Assembly (NCBI GenBank): GCA_014728185.1
Contig: WJMB01000259.1
Location: forward strand, 1 to 13,307
Reading direction: 5' to 3'
Source: Candidatus Coatesiibacteriota bacterium
Lineage (GTDB): Bacteria > RBG-13-66-14
Length of the DNA stretch: 13,307 nucleotides
In this document: positions 1 through 7,105 of the stretch, in pieces
Position numbering within the stretch: position 1 is the stretch's first letter
Layout: each line of letters starts with the position of its first letter
Translations under genes and position numbers: made by a program
Notes under the pieces: model-generated
Seen by the model: only the letters and a program-made list of their open reading frames with translations
What the model was told of the DNA's origin: nothing
The model's database searches: none

Positions 1-97
1 AGGTGATTGTCGGCACTTCAGTTCTAAATGCCGCTCTTTGGCGTTTTCGACGTAGATTCAGTTTCAGGTGATAATCCCTCGGTAAAAGTGTCCCCGC

Positions 98-1891
98 TCA
101 GCGGCGGCCATCCTGCTCTGCGACCAGCCGGGCGTAGAGGCCGCCGGCGGCGGTCAACTCGTCATGGGTTCCGCACTCGATGATCCGGCCCGCCTCGAGC
201 ACCAGGATGCGGTCGGCCTCGCGCACCGTGGCCAGACGATGGGCGATCACCAGGGTGGTTCGCCCGCGCATCAGCGTTTCGAGGGCTTGTTGGACGGCGA
301 GTTCGCTCTCGGCGTCCAAGGAGCTGGTGGCTTCGTCGAGGATCAGCAGCCGGGGATCGCGCAGCATCGCCCGGGCAACCGAGAGACGCTGGCGCTCGCC
401 GCCGGAGAGGGTCAGGCCGAGCTCGCCCAGGGGTTCGGCCAGACCCCGCTCGCAGCTCCGGATGCGTTCGGTGAGTCCGACGGCTTCGATGACTCGCCAG
501 AGCTCGTCGTCGGAGGCTTCGGGGGCGCCGTAGCGCAGGTTCTCGGCCACGCTGACGCTGAACAGGATCGCCTCCTGGGGCACTACGGCCAGTGCTCCAC
601 GCAGGGTCTCCAAAGACCACTCGCGCAGGTCGACGCCGTCTAGGAGCACCCTTCCGGCGTCGGGGTCGTAGAGCCGGGGCGGCAGCTTGACAAGAGTGCT
701 CTTGCCCGCCCCCGAGGGGCCCACCAGGGCGACGATCTCGCCCGGAGCGGCGTGGAAGCTGATTCCGTCGAGGTGACGTCGTCCCTCGGGTCCCTGGTGG
801 GAGAAGACGACCTCCTCGAAAACCAGTTCGCCGCGGACCTCGGCGGGGGTGTGGGGACTCGCGGGCTCGACGACGGCGGGCTCGCGGTCCAGTACCTCGT
901 AGATGCGCTCCAGGGCGGCGCCGATACGCTGGAGGTGGTTGTTGGCCTGGCCCAGCACTCGCAAGGGCTGCAGCAGCAGAGCCACCAGGCCCACGTACTC
1001 GATGAGCATCCCCGTGGTGATTGTCCCGCCGTCGACCAGGTAGACGCCGTAGGTGATCACGCCGATGATTCCGGCCACGCCCAGGGCCTCGATGGCCGGC
1101 CGGGTGAAGGCCTGGACCTTGGCCTGTCGAACGGCGGCGCGCCGGGTTCCCTCGACCCGCTCACCGTAGCCGCGCCGCTCGTGTTCTTCGGCGCCGAAGG
1201 CGCGCACCACGCGCATCGAGGAGACCGTCTGGCGCAGCCGGGCCAGCAGGCCGCTCTCCCGGCGGCGAAGCTCGTGGGTGTGGCGCTTGACCCGCCGCCC
1301 CAGATAGTTGAGCAGCAGGGCCAGGGGCGGTAGGATGGCCAGCGTCACCAGGGCGAGCTGCCAGTGCCGGGCGACGATCAGGCTCATCAGCACCAGGGTT
1401 CGGGCGGTGGCGGAGCTGAACTCCTTGACCGAGTAGACGGACTGGGAGAGCATGTTGACGTCGCTGACCAGGCGCGCCAGGGGCTCGCTGGATCCCGTAC
1501 GGCTGTGGTAGCCGACGTCCAGACGCAACAAGTGGCGCCAGAGCCGGTTGCGCAGCCGGTAGGCCACCCGCTGTCCGGCGTACTGGATGGCGTAGGTGCC
1601 GCCGAAGATGAACAGGGCGTTGAGAGCCAGGGCCACGCCCAGGGCCGCCGGGACCAACCATAGCGCCGTCGCCGCCGGGTCGCTGAAGCCCAGGCCGACC
1701 AGCAGGGTGTCCAACTCGGCCACGGGGCCGCCCAGGCGGTCGATGAACACCCCGGCCAGCCAGGGAACAGCGCCCTCGAAGGCCGAGGCGATCAGATTGC
1801 CCAGCAGCCCGGCCCCCAGCAGCAGCCAGTGACCGCGCAACTGCTCGGCGAAGCGTTTTAACGCCTGTTTTCTGGCGCCCTTGGAACTCAT
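98..1891 (-). CDS. ABC exporter half-transporter, MsbA-like (fused membrane and ATPase domains)
   Basis: Seen: a 597-residue protein from the ATG at 1891. The N-terminal ~320 residues hold hydrophobic membrane segments of a type-1 exporter domain, followed by a complete nucleotide-binding domain: Walker A GPSGAGKST (about 391-399), Q-loop VVPQE (Q439), signature LSGGERQR (about 495), Walker B LLILDEATSSLD (about 515-526) and the H-loop histidine in VIAHRLATV (551). Family knowledge: such half-transporters work as homodimers or heterodimers in the inner membrane and export lipids, drugs or peptides. The reading frame stays open upstream to 2008, but the extra 39 residues look like untranslated DNA. 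The 1891 start is preceded by GAGGGAG, at a rather long 14-nt spacing. Inference: lpxB on the same strand about 1.1 kb upstream makes a lipid A flippase role plausible, but the substrate cannot be read from sequence and a multidrug exporter is equally possible. Walker A is followed by LVKLPPRLYDP, slightly unusual where LLRLLPRFYDP is common. Confidence 0.93.
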   Translation of the reverse strand: MSSKGARKQALKRFAEQLRGHWLLLGAGLLGNLIASAFEGAVPWLAGVFIDRLGGPVAELDTLLVGLGFSDPAATALWLVPAALGVALALNALFIFGGTYAIQYAGQRVAYRLRNRLWRHLLRLDVGYHSRTGSSEPLARLVSDVNMLSQSVYSVKEFSSATARTLVLMSLIVARHWQLALVTLAILPPLALLLNYLGRRVKRHTHELRRRESGLLARLRQTVSSMRVVRAFGAEEHERRGYGERVEGTRRAAVRQAKVQAFTRPAIEALGVAGIIGVITYGVYLVDGGTITTGMLIEYVGLVALLLQPLRVLGQANNHLQRIGAALERIYEVLDREPAVVEPASPHTPAEVRGELVFEEVVFSHQGPEGRRHLDGISFHAAPGEIVALVGPSGAGKSTLVKLPPRLYDPDAGRVLLDGVDLREWSLETLRGALAVVPQEAILFSVSVAENLRYGAPEASDDELWRVIEAVGLTERIRSCERGLAEPLGELGLTLSGGERQRLSVARAMLRDPRLLILDEATSSLDAESELAVQQALETLMRGRTTLVIAHRLATVREADRILVLEAGRIIECGTHDELTAAGGLYARLVAEQDGRR

Positions 1892-3019
1892 CGTGATGCT
1901 GTTCGCTCCCTCAGACCGGTGTGGAATCACCAATGACACCGCCGCCGGCGCTATCGTTGAACGCCGCCCGACAATACCTGAAGGCATCATGGGACGTGTT
2001 CGGACCAAACAGGGCGGATAACTAGAGGTTCACCAAGCAGGTAGTCGCTTTCTCGGCGCGTCGGGCTTTGATCCCGCTATCATCATGAGCACTCTTTATG
2101 CTTGTTATTGAAGTACTTATGAGTCCTGGTAAACTGAATGGGTGATAACAAACGAGGGGATCGAATACCCTATCCGGAACGAATCGTAATTGTAAACTGC
2201 TGATAATTCAAGAGATGATTCTCTGAGACTCTTCACAAAACGGACAGATGAAATGTGGCGGCATTCAAAGGATGTTATCAGTGGCAAATCTTGTTATCCG
2301 CGCGCTTGTCTTTTCTCTGAAGCAAAGGCTATTGACTCCTAAATGCCGTAAGAAAAGGTAAGGGATTATCACTAGAGAATGAACCGAACGTTGAAGGGAC
2401 GATAAGCCGCACCTAGAGCGGAAATGCCGACAACTACCTCACGAAGGGCTCCAGATCGATATGCCGACAGTTTTCATATCTGCTAAAGCAGCTAATTAAA
2501 AGCATTTAGCCTCCTTAAGCCGTGAAGCCCGGGATGTGAATCAGGAGTCGCGTCTTCCCGAAGCAGAGCGTTCTATTTGAAGCGTCCGCTTAGAGCACGT
2601 CTTTTCTGCCACCAGGCAGCGCACGGACAGTGACGGCATACACAGCTAAAGGCACATAATAACAAGCTATTAGTGATGCATACCTTTTCATGAATGTGTG
2701 GTAATTCCAAAGGTAATAACGGTATGCTAAATGAATGTTTGATCAAAACGGCGGATTGCCGGAAAGTGAGTAACAGCCCAACAAGGCGCTCCCAATCAGC
2801 CATATTTCGTCCGATCACGTTCCAGAATGCCCAAACAAGTTACTAGCAAAGAAGATTGTCCACCGTGTACACACCTTGTATCCGCCACTTTTTGAATGCT
2901 CATTAGTGACTGATGCTTATAGGGCTACACGTGTATTATCAGCCGATTACAATCACAACCCGGTCCGAACGGGGTACGCGATCCCCAGAATCACGGCGCG
3001 GCGCCAGCCGGAACCGCCG
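1892..3019. other. Long spacer with no convincing gene
   Basis: This stretch of about 1.1 kb lies between the ABC exporter start and the lpxB stop and is visibly more AT-rich than the genes on either side. The longest uninterrupted minus-strand frame (2573-2818, 81 codons) is Cys/Leu/His-rich, has no good ribosome binding site and resembles no family I know. The plus-strand frames near 2876-3311 mostly run antisense to the lpxB 3' end. I see no tRNA, no rRNA, no transposase fragment and no strong hairpin with a T tract. The motif ATGCCGACA occurs twice (near 2424 and 2460), too little to call a repeat family. The part next to 1892 should hold the promoter of the exporter gene, but no good -35/-10 pair stands out. 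Confidence 0.6.
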
Positions 3020-4141
3020 TCAGCCGCCCAGCCGCTTATCAAGCAATCCGGCGATTGCCGCTGCCGCTCGCTTGCCCGCTCCACCGCCGCCGAGCAGCCG
3101 CCTCGCCTCCAGCCCGGCATTCCGCTGTTCAAGACGCAGCTCGGGGTTCTCCAGCAACTCCAGTGTCCGAGCGGCCAGGGAGCGCGGTGTCAGGTCGTCT
3201 TGCAGCAATTCGGGGACGATCGTCCTCCCGGCGACCAGATTGGGCAAGCCCACCCAGCGGGTGCGGATCACCGTGCGGGCTAAGAGCTCGGTCAGCGGAT
3301 CGACCCTGTAGCAGATCAATTGGGGCACACCCAGGCAGGCCACCTCGAGGCCGACCGTGCCCGAGGCGGTCAGCGCCAGTCCGCAGTTCTGGATGGTTCC
3401 GTGCAAGTCACCGTCAACATGCTCCAGGATTTCAATGTCCAGCTCGGCGAGCCAACGCGCGGTTAGCTCGCGGATCGCCGCCGTGGCCGAGGGGATGACG
3501 AAGCGCAGGCCGGGGCGTCGGGCGCGCAGCAGGCGCGCGGCGGCCTCGAAGACGGGCAGCAGGCGCCGAAGCTCGCCCTCGCGGCTGCCGGGCAGCACCG
3601 CCACCCGTTCGGGGTCCCCGGGTTCCCGCGGCGCGGGCAGGTAGTCCAGCACGGGATTGCCGACGTAGAGCGTGGGTACGCCCTGTTGCCGCCAGAGCGG
3701 CTCCTCGAAGGGCAGAATCGGCAGCATGAGTTCGCAGGATCGCGCCAGCCCCGCCGCCCGCCAGGCACCCCAGACCCAGACCTTGGGGCAGATGTAATAG
3801 ATCACGGGCAGGCCGCGTCGCGCCGCCCGTCGGGCCAAGCCTTTGTTGAAGCCGCCATAGTCCACGCAGATCAGCGCGTCGACATCGGCGAAGGCCCGCT
3901 CCAGCATGCGCTGGGTTTGGCGGATGCGCCGCAGCTTGCCCAATAAACCCCCCAGGCCGATCAGGGCCAGCTCGCCGTACTCCAGGTCCAGCTCGGCCCC
4001 GGCGGCGGCCAGGCGGTCGCCGCCCAGTCCGCGGGCTCCGAGTCCGGGCAGTAGGGCGCGCAGCTCACCGAGCACCCCGGCGGCGTGGAGGTCGCCCGAG
4101 GGCTCGCCGGCGCTGAACATGATTCGCGGCGGACGTTTCAT
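3020..4141 (-). CDS. lpxB: Lipid-A-disaccharide synthase
   Basis: Role (family knowledge): a GT19 glycosyltransferase that condenses UDP-2,3-diacylglucosamine with lipid X to form the tetraacyl disaccharide 1-phosphate of lipid A, at the cytoplasmic face of the inner membrane. Seen: 373 residues, a normal length, with family motifs in order: SAGEPSGDLHA (10-20), a GLGG-rich segment, CVDYGGFN (about 92-99, IDxPxFN in most homologues), YYICPKVWVWG, LPFEEPLW, VGNPVLDYLP, LPGSREGELRRLLP, TASGTVGLEVACLGVPQLICY, and LPNLVAGRTIVPELLQDDLTP. No residue or segment of the family core appears missing. The start at 4141 has no Shine-Dalgarno sequence. Instead, a promoter -10 element ends only 6 nt upstream, so the mRNA is probably leaderless. 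It stands alone here, without lpxA, lpxD or fabZ beside it. No clear intrinsic terminator follows the stop. Confidence 0.96.
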   Translation of the reverse strand: MKRPPRIMFSAGEPSGDLHAAGVLGELRALLPGLGARGLGGDRLAAAGAELDLEYGELALIGLGGLLGKLRRIRQTQRMLERAFADVDALICVDYGGFNKGLARRAARRGLPVIYYICPKVWVWGAWRAAGLARSCELMLPILPFEEPLWRQQGVPTLYVGNPVLDYLPAPREPGDPERVAVLPGSREGELRRLLPVFEAAARLLRARRPGLRFVIPSATAAIRELTARWLAELDIEILEHVDGDLHGTIQNCGLALTASGTVGLEVACLGVPQLICYRVDPLTELLARTVIRTRWVGLPNLVAGRTIVPELLQDDLTPRSLAARTLELLENPELRLEQRNAGLEARRLLGGGGAGKRAAAAIAGLLDKRLGG

Positions 4142-4147
4142 GGCGCG

Positions 4148-4176
4148 ATGATACCCCAGCCCCGCGACGGGGTCAA
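4148..4176 (-). promoter_or_regulatory. Promoter of lpxB, consistent with a leaderless mRNA
   Basis: On the minus strand the -35 TTGACC (4171-4176) is separated by exactly 17 nt from the -10 TATCAT (4148-4153). Six nt (CGCGCC) then separate the -10 from the ATG whose A is base 4141. A start site 7 nt after the -10 is therefore the A of the start codon. The call rests on near-consensus hexamers with ideal spacing. The leaderless reading is inferred from geometry and from the missing Shine-Dalgarno sequence. Confidence 0.75.
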
Positions 4177-4314
4177 AGGCGGATCGCGAGAAGGGATTGA
4201 ATCACCGTCTCGCTTCGGCGCCAACGAAACGCTCGAACAGGCCGGTCGGACAAACGCTCGAGTCCGTGCCCCACGACGTGGGCGTTAGTCACCATGAACG
4301 GACAGCCACGGAGC

Positions 4315-4343
4315 TTTACAGCGCCCGATTCCGGTGCTAAGAT
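4315..4343 (+). promoter_or_regulatory. Promoter of tRNA-Gly
   Basis: TTTACA (4315-4320), a 17-nt spacer and TAAGAT (4338-4343) sit about 25 nt upstream of the mature tRNA 5' end at 4368. This leaves room for a start site near 4350 and a short 5' leader removed by RNase P. It divides the lpxB promoter from the tRNA unit. Confidence 0.6.
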
Positions 4344-4367
4344 ATCTTCCTGCCTCAACAAAGGAAA

Positions 4368-4442
4368 GCGGGGTTAATTCAGTGGTAGAATGTCAGCTTC
4401 CCAAGCTGAACGCCGCCGGTTCGATCCCGGTACCCCGCTCCA
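4368..4442 (+). tRNA. tRNA-Gly, anticodon CCC, CCA encoded
   Basis: A complete cloverleaf can be drawn. The acceptor arm is GCGGGGT (4368-4374) with ACCCCGC (4432-4438). The D stem is ATTC/GAAT. The anticodon stem is TCAGC/GCTGA around the loop TTCCCAA, giving anticodon CCC, which reads GGG. The variable region is ACGCC, and the T stem is GCCGG/CCGGT (one G-T pair) around TTCGATC. The discriminator base is T (4439), followed by encoded CCA (4440-4442). It decodes the rarest glycine codon class and is probably one of several glycine tRNAs in the genome. Confidence 0.96.
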
Positions 4443-4466
4443 CCGACTCCGACAACCCGATCTCCG

Positions 4467-4501
4467 CTCCGGCTTGCCATTGTTTCCGGAGTGTTTTGTT
4501 T
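4467..4501 (+). terminator. Intrinsic terminator after tRNA-Gly
   Basis: CTCCGG (4467-4472) pairs with CCGGAG (4486-4491) across a 13-nt loop, followed by the T-rich tail TGTTTTGTTT. The short stem makes it moderate in strength, but its position 25 nt after the tRNA is right. Confidence 0.6.
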
Positions 4502-4746
4502 ATCCCGTCCCGCTTCATCTTGGCCACTGGTGAACAGTGAACCGGCCGCGCCGTCCCACGGGAGGCCAACCCGGATAACGTCAATCTGCGCTGGCGGATT
4601 GACCGCTACTTTTCTCCCGCTGAGACTTATAAGCAACCAACGTATATGCCAGCGTTACCCCACATTGATAATCGGATCCTGCCTTGGACGGCAAAACGAC
4701 CACACCACACCGCATCGAATGCCCTATCACAAACGGAGGCGGAGTC

Positions 4747-5337
4747 GTGAGACGGACACTGCTGATTCTTCTCGGCGTCCTTGCGGCGGCGACGCTCGCC
4801 CAGAGCTGCCCCGGCGTCGAGACCACGGCCGGAGACGGCTTCTTCCTGCGATTAAGCACCTTCGACCCGGCCGAGCTCAACCCCGAGTTCTCCGGAGTGT
4901 TGATGGGTGTGGGAAACCGCGGCTTCGGAACGATCAACGACTGGCTGCGTATCGGCGGCGGCGGGGTGACCTACTTCCTCGTCGGCAACGATTCCGATGA
5001 GGTCGATGTCTCCTTCACCTACGGCGGCTTCATCCTCGAGCCCTACCTGCGACTCAACGAGCACCTCGCGCTGAGCTTCCCGGTGATGACCGGCGGCGGA
5101 GGTTACAGCTTCGAGCTCACACTCGAGGACGAGGGAGACAACCGCTACTACGTCGAGCGTTATAGTGGGACCTACTTCCTCGTCGAGCCCGTGGTCGAGC
5201 TGACCTACCAGCCGACGGCCTGTCTGGGCTTCAACATCCACGGCGGCTATTCCCTTTCTTTCGGCGAGGAGGACTACTATCCCGGGGCTTTCTTCGCCGG
5301 TGTGGGGGTTTACTACTTCGGCCTGCCGGAGCGTTAG
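4747..5337 (+). CDS. Secreted, probably outer-membrane beta-barrel-like protein, function unknown
   Basis: Seen: the best start is the GTG at 4747, preceded by GGAGG at 4735-4739 with 7 nt spacing. This gives 196 residues. An in-frame ATG at 4684 exists but would put 21 charged and polar residues in front of the signal sequence. The N terminus (MRRTLLILLGVLAAATLAQ) is a typical signal peptide with an Arg pair, a hydrophobic core and a small-residue cleavage zone. A Cys follows in AQSC, so a lipoprotein is conceivable, though the lipobox is imperfect. The mature part is rich in Gly, aromatic and alternating polar/hydrophobic residues and ends in GVGVYYFGLPER, as in small outer-membrane barrels. 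I do not recognise a named family. It is a single-gene unit, bounded by the tRNA terminator and its own strong terminator. Its promoter was not identified with confidence; a GATAAT near 4669 is a weak candidate. Confidence 0.8.
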   Translation: MRRTLLILLGVLAAATLAQSCPGVETTAGDGFFLRLSTFDPAELNPEFSGVLMGVGNRGFGTINDWLRIGGGGVTYFLVGNDSDEVDVSFTYGGFILEPYLRLNEHLALSFPVMTGGGGYSFELTLEDEGDNRYYVERYSGTYFLVEPVVELTYQPTACLGFNIHGGYSLSFGEEDYYPGAFFAGVGVYYFGLPER

Positions 5338-5370
5338 GCGGGTAGGGCGGAAACACGTATTCTTAATGCA

Positions 5371-5397
5371 GGGGCCGACCTCCGGTTCGGCCCCTTT
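5371..5397 (+). terminator. Intrinsic terminator of the secreted-protein gene
   Basis: GGGGCCGA (5371-5378) pairs with TCGGCCCC (5387-5394), an 8-bp GC-rich stem around an 8-nt loop followed by TTTGCTT. It lies 34 nt after the stop codon at 5337. It also lies beyond the 3' end of the convergent trpB2 gene, so it may act on both strands, although the minus side lacks a T tract. Confidence 0.8.
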
Positions 5398-5469
5398 GCT
5401 TGTCTATCGGAAGCGGCGGGGATTGGGTGCCGACCCACAACCTCCGCCTGGGTGATTGAAGAGGAATCA

Positions 5470-6846
5470 TCAGGTCGGACTGACACTCGTGGCGCCCGGC
5501 AGCTCCCTCAGGGATTCTTCAACGGCCGCTTGAGGATAGGCGAAGTCTTCCAGCTCATCGGCGAAGTAACGCTGATAGCTGCCCAAGTCCAGCAGCCCGT
5601 GACCGGACAGTCCGACGAGGATGCACTGGGGGCGCTCGGGCTCCCGTGTAGCCTCGACGATCGCCCGCCGCACCGCGTGGGTCGATTCCGGCGCCGGGAG
5701 GAAGCCCTCGCAACGGGCGAAGAGAACGCCGGCGGCGAAGCAGTCGCGTTGATGCTCGGCGACGGCCTCGACCAGCCCCTGGTCGACCAGAGCGCTGACG
5801 ATGGGCGCCATGCCGTGGTAGCGCAATCCCCCGGCGTGGATGGCCGGCGGCACGAAGCCGCTGCCCAGGGTGTGCATATAGATCAGCGGTGTCAGCCGGG
5901 CCGAGTCGCCGAAGTCGTAGGCCCGGCGACCCCGGGTCAGGGTGGGGCAGCTATAAGGCTCGACGCCGATCAGGCGCAGCATGCGACCCGCCAGCTTGTC
6001 CGGCAGGAAGGGGGTCGCCAGACCGGCGAAGTTGGATCCGCCGCCGCAACAGCCGACGATGACATCGGGATAATCCTCGGCCAGGGCGAATTGGCGCTGG
6101 GCTTCCTGGCCGATGACGGTCTGGTGCAGCAGGACATGATTGAGCACCGAACCCAGGGCGTAGCGGGTGTCCTCGCGTCCCGCCGCGTCCTCGACAGCCT
6201 CGCTGATCGCCGTGCCCAGGGAGCCCGGTGTGTCCGGGGTCTCCTCCAGCACCCGGCGGCCCACCGCCGTCCGCGGGCTGGGCGAGGGGACGATGCCCGC
6301 ACCGAAGGCCTCGATCAACGCTCGGCGGTAGGGTTTCTGATCGTAGCTGCAGCGCACCATATAGACCTGAAGTTCGAGGTCGAACTGGGCCGCGGCGAAG
6401 GCCAGGGCGCTGCCCCACTGTCCGGCACCGGTCTCCGTGGCCAGTCGTCGGACCCCCTCGCGCTTGTTGTAGTAGGCCTGGGCGACGGCGGTGTTGGTCT
6501 TGTGGCTGCCCGAGGGGCTGGCCCCCTCGTACTTGTAGTAGATCCGCGACTTCGTCCCCAATTCCCGCTCCAACCTCCGGGCGCGCACCAGCGGGGTCGG
6601 CCGCCAGACGGCCAGCACCTCGCGAACGGCTTGGGGGATTTCGATGTAGGACTCGGTCGCGGCTTCCTGCTCGATCAGCCCCTCGGGGAACAGCGGCGCG
6701 AGATCACCGGGACGCAGGGGCTCACCGGTGCCCGGATTTAGAATGGGCCGCAGCCCTCCGGGAAGATCGGGGACGACGTTGTACCAACTCGTCGGCAGTT
6801 CCTGGTTGCCGATCAGGTATCGTCGGTTCTCCAGCTTCAGTTGCAT
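5470..6846 (-). CDS. trpB: Tryptophan synthase beta chain, TrpB2-type (stand-alone)
   Basis: Role (family knowledge): a pyridoxal-phosphate enzyme that joins indole and L-serine to give tryptophan. The TrpB2 subgroup is longer than the TrpB of TrpAB complexes and often lacks a dedicated alpha partner. Seen: 458 residues from the ATG at 6846, with an extended N terminus (LPTSWYNVVPDLP), the cofactor lysine in GSHKTN (K116), the catalytic glutamate in ATETGAGQWGSA (E138) and the phosphate-binding loop CCGGGSNF (about 266-273). AAAGGAG with 7-nt spacing precedes this ATG. The frame stays open upstream to a GTG at 7020, but those residues run through the leader terminator and are not protein. No trpA or other trp gene is adjacent. 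Expression is probably controlled by the upstream leader with three Trp codons. Downstream it converges on the secreted-protein gene. The TrpB2 assignment rests on length and N-terminal features. Confidence 0.93.
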   Translation of the reverse strand: MQLKLENRRYLIGNQELPTSWYNVVPDLPGGLRPILNPGTGEPLRPGDLAPLFPEGLIEQEAATESYIEIPQAVREVLAVWRPTPLVRARRLERELGTKSRIYYKYEGASPSGSHKTNTAVAQAYYNKREGVRRLATETGAGQWGSALAFAAAQFDLELQVYMVRCSYDQKPYRRALIEAFGAGIVPSPSPRTAVGRRVLEETPDTPGSLGTAISEAVEDAAGREDTRYALGSVLNHVLLHQTVIGQEAQRQFALAEDYPDVIVGCCGGGSNFAGLATPFLPDKLAGRMLRLIGVEPYSCPTLTRGRRAYDFGDSARLTPLIYMHTLGSGFVPPAIHAGGLRYHGMAPIVSALVDQGLVEAVAEHQRDCFAAGVLFARCEGFLPAPESTHAVRRAIVEATREPERPQCILVGLSGHGLLDLGSYQRYFADELEDFAYPQAAVEESLRELPGATSVSPT

Positions 6847-6886
6847 GAGCTTCTCCTTTTCTGTTTGCTTTGGTTCCAGTGGTACT

Positions 6887-6914
6887 AAAAAGCGGCCCGT
6901 GGTGTACGGGCCGC
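6887..6914 (-). terminator. Attenuator terminator in the trpB2 leader (segments 5:6)
   Basis: On the minus strand GCGGCCCGT (6914-6906) pairs perfectly with ACGGGCCGC (6900-6892) across ACACC, followed directly by five T (6891-6887). It ends 40 nt before the trpB2 ATG and downstream of the promoter and leader peptide, so readthrough is required for trpB2 expression. Confidence 0.9.
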
Positions 6915-7024
6915 GTGCGGTATGGAAAGGGCCGGCCCGTCGGCCGACCTCTTTCCGTAAGCTGAGCCTGGAGTGCGCTAGCCGGTGGAGATCGACCGTC
7001 TGGAAACGGTCCACCACCACCGGC
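6887..7024 (-). promoter_or_regulatory. Tryptophan attenuator, six-segment relay
   Basis: Positions are minus-strand, 5' to 3'. Hairpin 1:2 pairs GCCGGTGG (7024-7017) with CCACCGGC (6988-6981) and, inside it, GACCGT (7011-7006) with ACGGTC (6999-6994). Hairpin 3:4 pairs GGAAAG plus GGTCGGCC (6956-6942, one bulged A) with GGCCGGCC plus CTTTCC (6937-6924). Hairpin 5:6 is the terminator. The alternative fold pairs segment 2, CGGTCGATCTC (6998-6988), with segment 3, GAGGTCGGCCG (6951-6941), over 11 bp with two G-U pairs. It also pairs ACGGGCCG (6940-6933) with CGGCCCGT (6913-6906) over 8 bp, which destroys the terminator. The Trp codons occupy the 5' arm of hairpin 1:2 and the leader stop codon lies just after its 3' arm. 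A ribosome stalled at Trp would thus release segment 2, whereas one reaching the stop would cover it. The pairings are seen; the regulatory logic is inferred by analogy with trp operon attenuation. Confidence 0.88.
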
Positions 7025-7097
7025 GCAGATTGCTGAGGGCCGGATTGATAAGCGCTTTATCGTTAAGCGTCGTCTGGACTGGAGTGTTTGTTTTCAT
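6978..7097 (-). CDS. trpL: trp leader peptide with three tandem Trp codons
   Basis: Seen: a 39-codon frame from the ATG at 7097 to the TAG at 6978-6980, in a different frame from trpB2. Codons 27-29 (7019-7011) are TGG TGG TGG, within the peptide context RRWWWTVS, which recalls the WWRTS end of E. coli TrpL. Role (inferred): the peptide itself probably has no function, and its translation senses charged tRNA-Trp. It is longer than E. coli TrpL (14 residues), so the ribosome travels 26 codons before the sensing site. No Shine-Dalgarno sequence precedes the ATG. The promoter -10 element ends only 8 nt upstream, so the mRNA would begin at or one nt before the ATG. No other ATG, GTG or TTG start exists in this frame before the Trp codons. 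Confidence 0.88.
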   Translation of the reverse strand: MKTNTPVQTTLNDKALINPALSNLRRWWWTVSRRSISTG

Positions 7098-7105
7098 CGA
7101 CGGGA

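Noticed and set aside
1..97. Possible terminator after the ABC exporter (GCC-GGC hairpin near 31-47)
   Set aside because: The stem is only 3 bp and the minus strand has no T tract, so it does not support a terminator call.
2573..2818. 81-codon minus-strand frame in the long spacer
   Set aside because: No ribosome site, odd composition and no recognisable features; not enough to call a gene.
4580..4603. Short inverted repeat GTCAATC/GATTGAC upstream of the secreted-protein gene
   Set aside because: Only 7 bp arms and no promoter could be fixed beside it; likely chance.
4379..4636. Open frames antisense to tRNA-Gly giving GIEPAAF/RDRTG-like peptides
   Set aside because: These are the well-known spurious translations of tRNA genes on the reverse strand; the tRNA cloverleaf explains the sequence.
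5452..6741. Long plus-strand frame of 429 codons
   Set aside because: Antisense shadow of trpB2, typical of GC-rich DNA.
6847..7020. N-terminal extension of trpB2 from the GTG at 7020
   Set aside because: It would be read through the leader hairpins and terminator, has no ribosome site, and the ATG at 6846 has a strong AAAGGAG at ideal spacing.
6887..7097. T-box riboswitch for tRNA-Trp upstream of trpB2
   Set aside because: The leader is too short and lacks the T-box consensus and specifier-loop layout; a translated Trp-codon run explains tryptophan sensing better.
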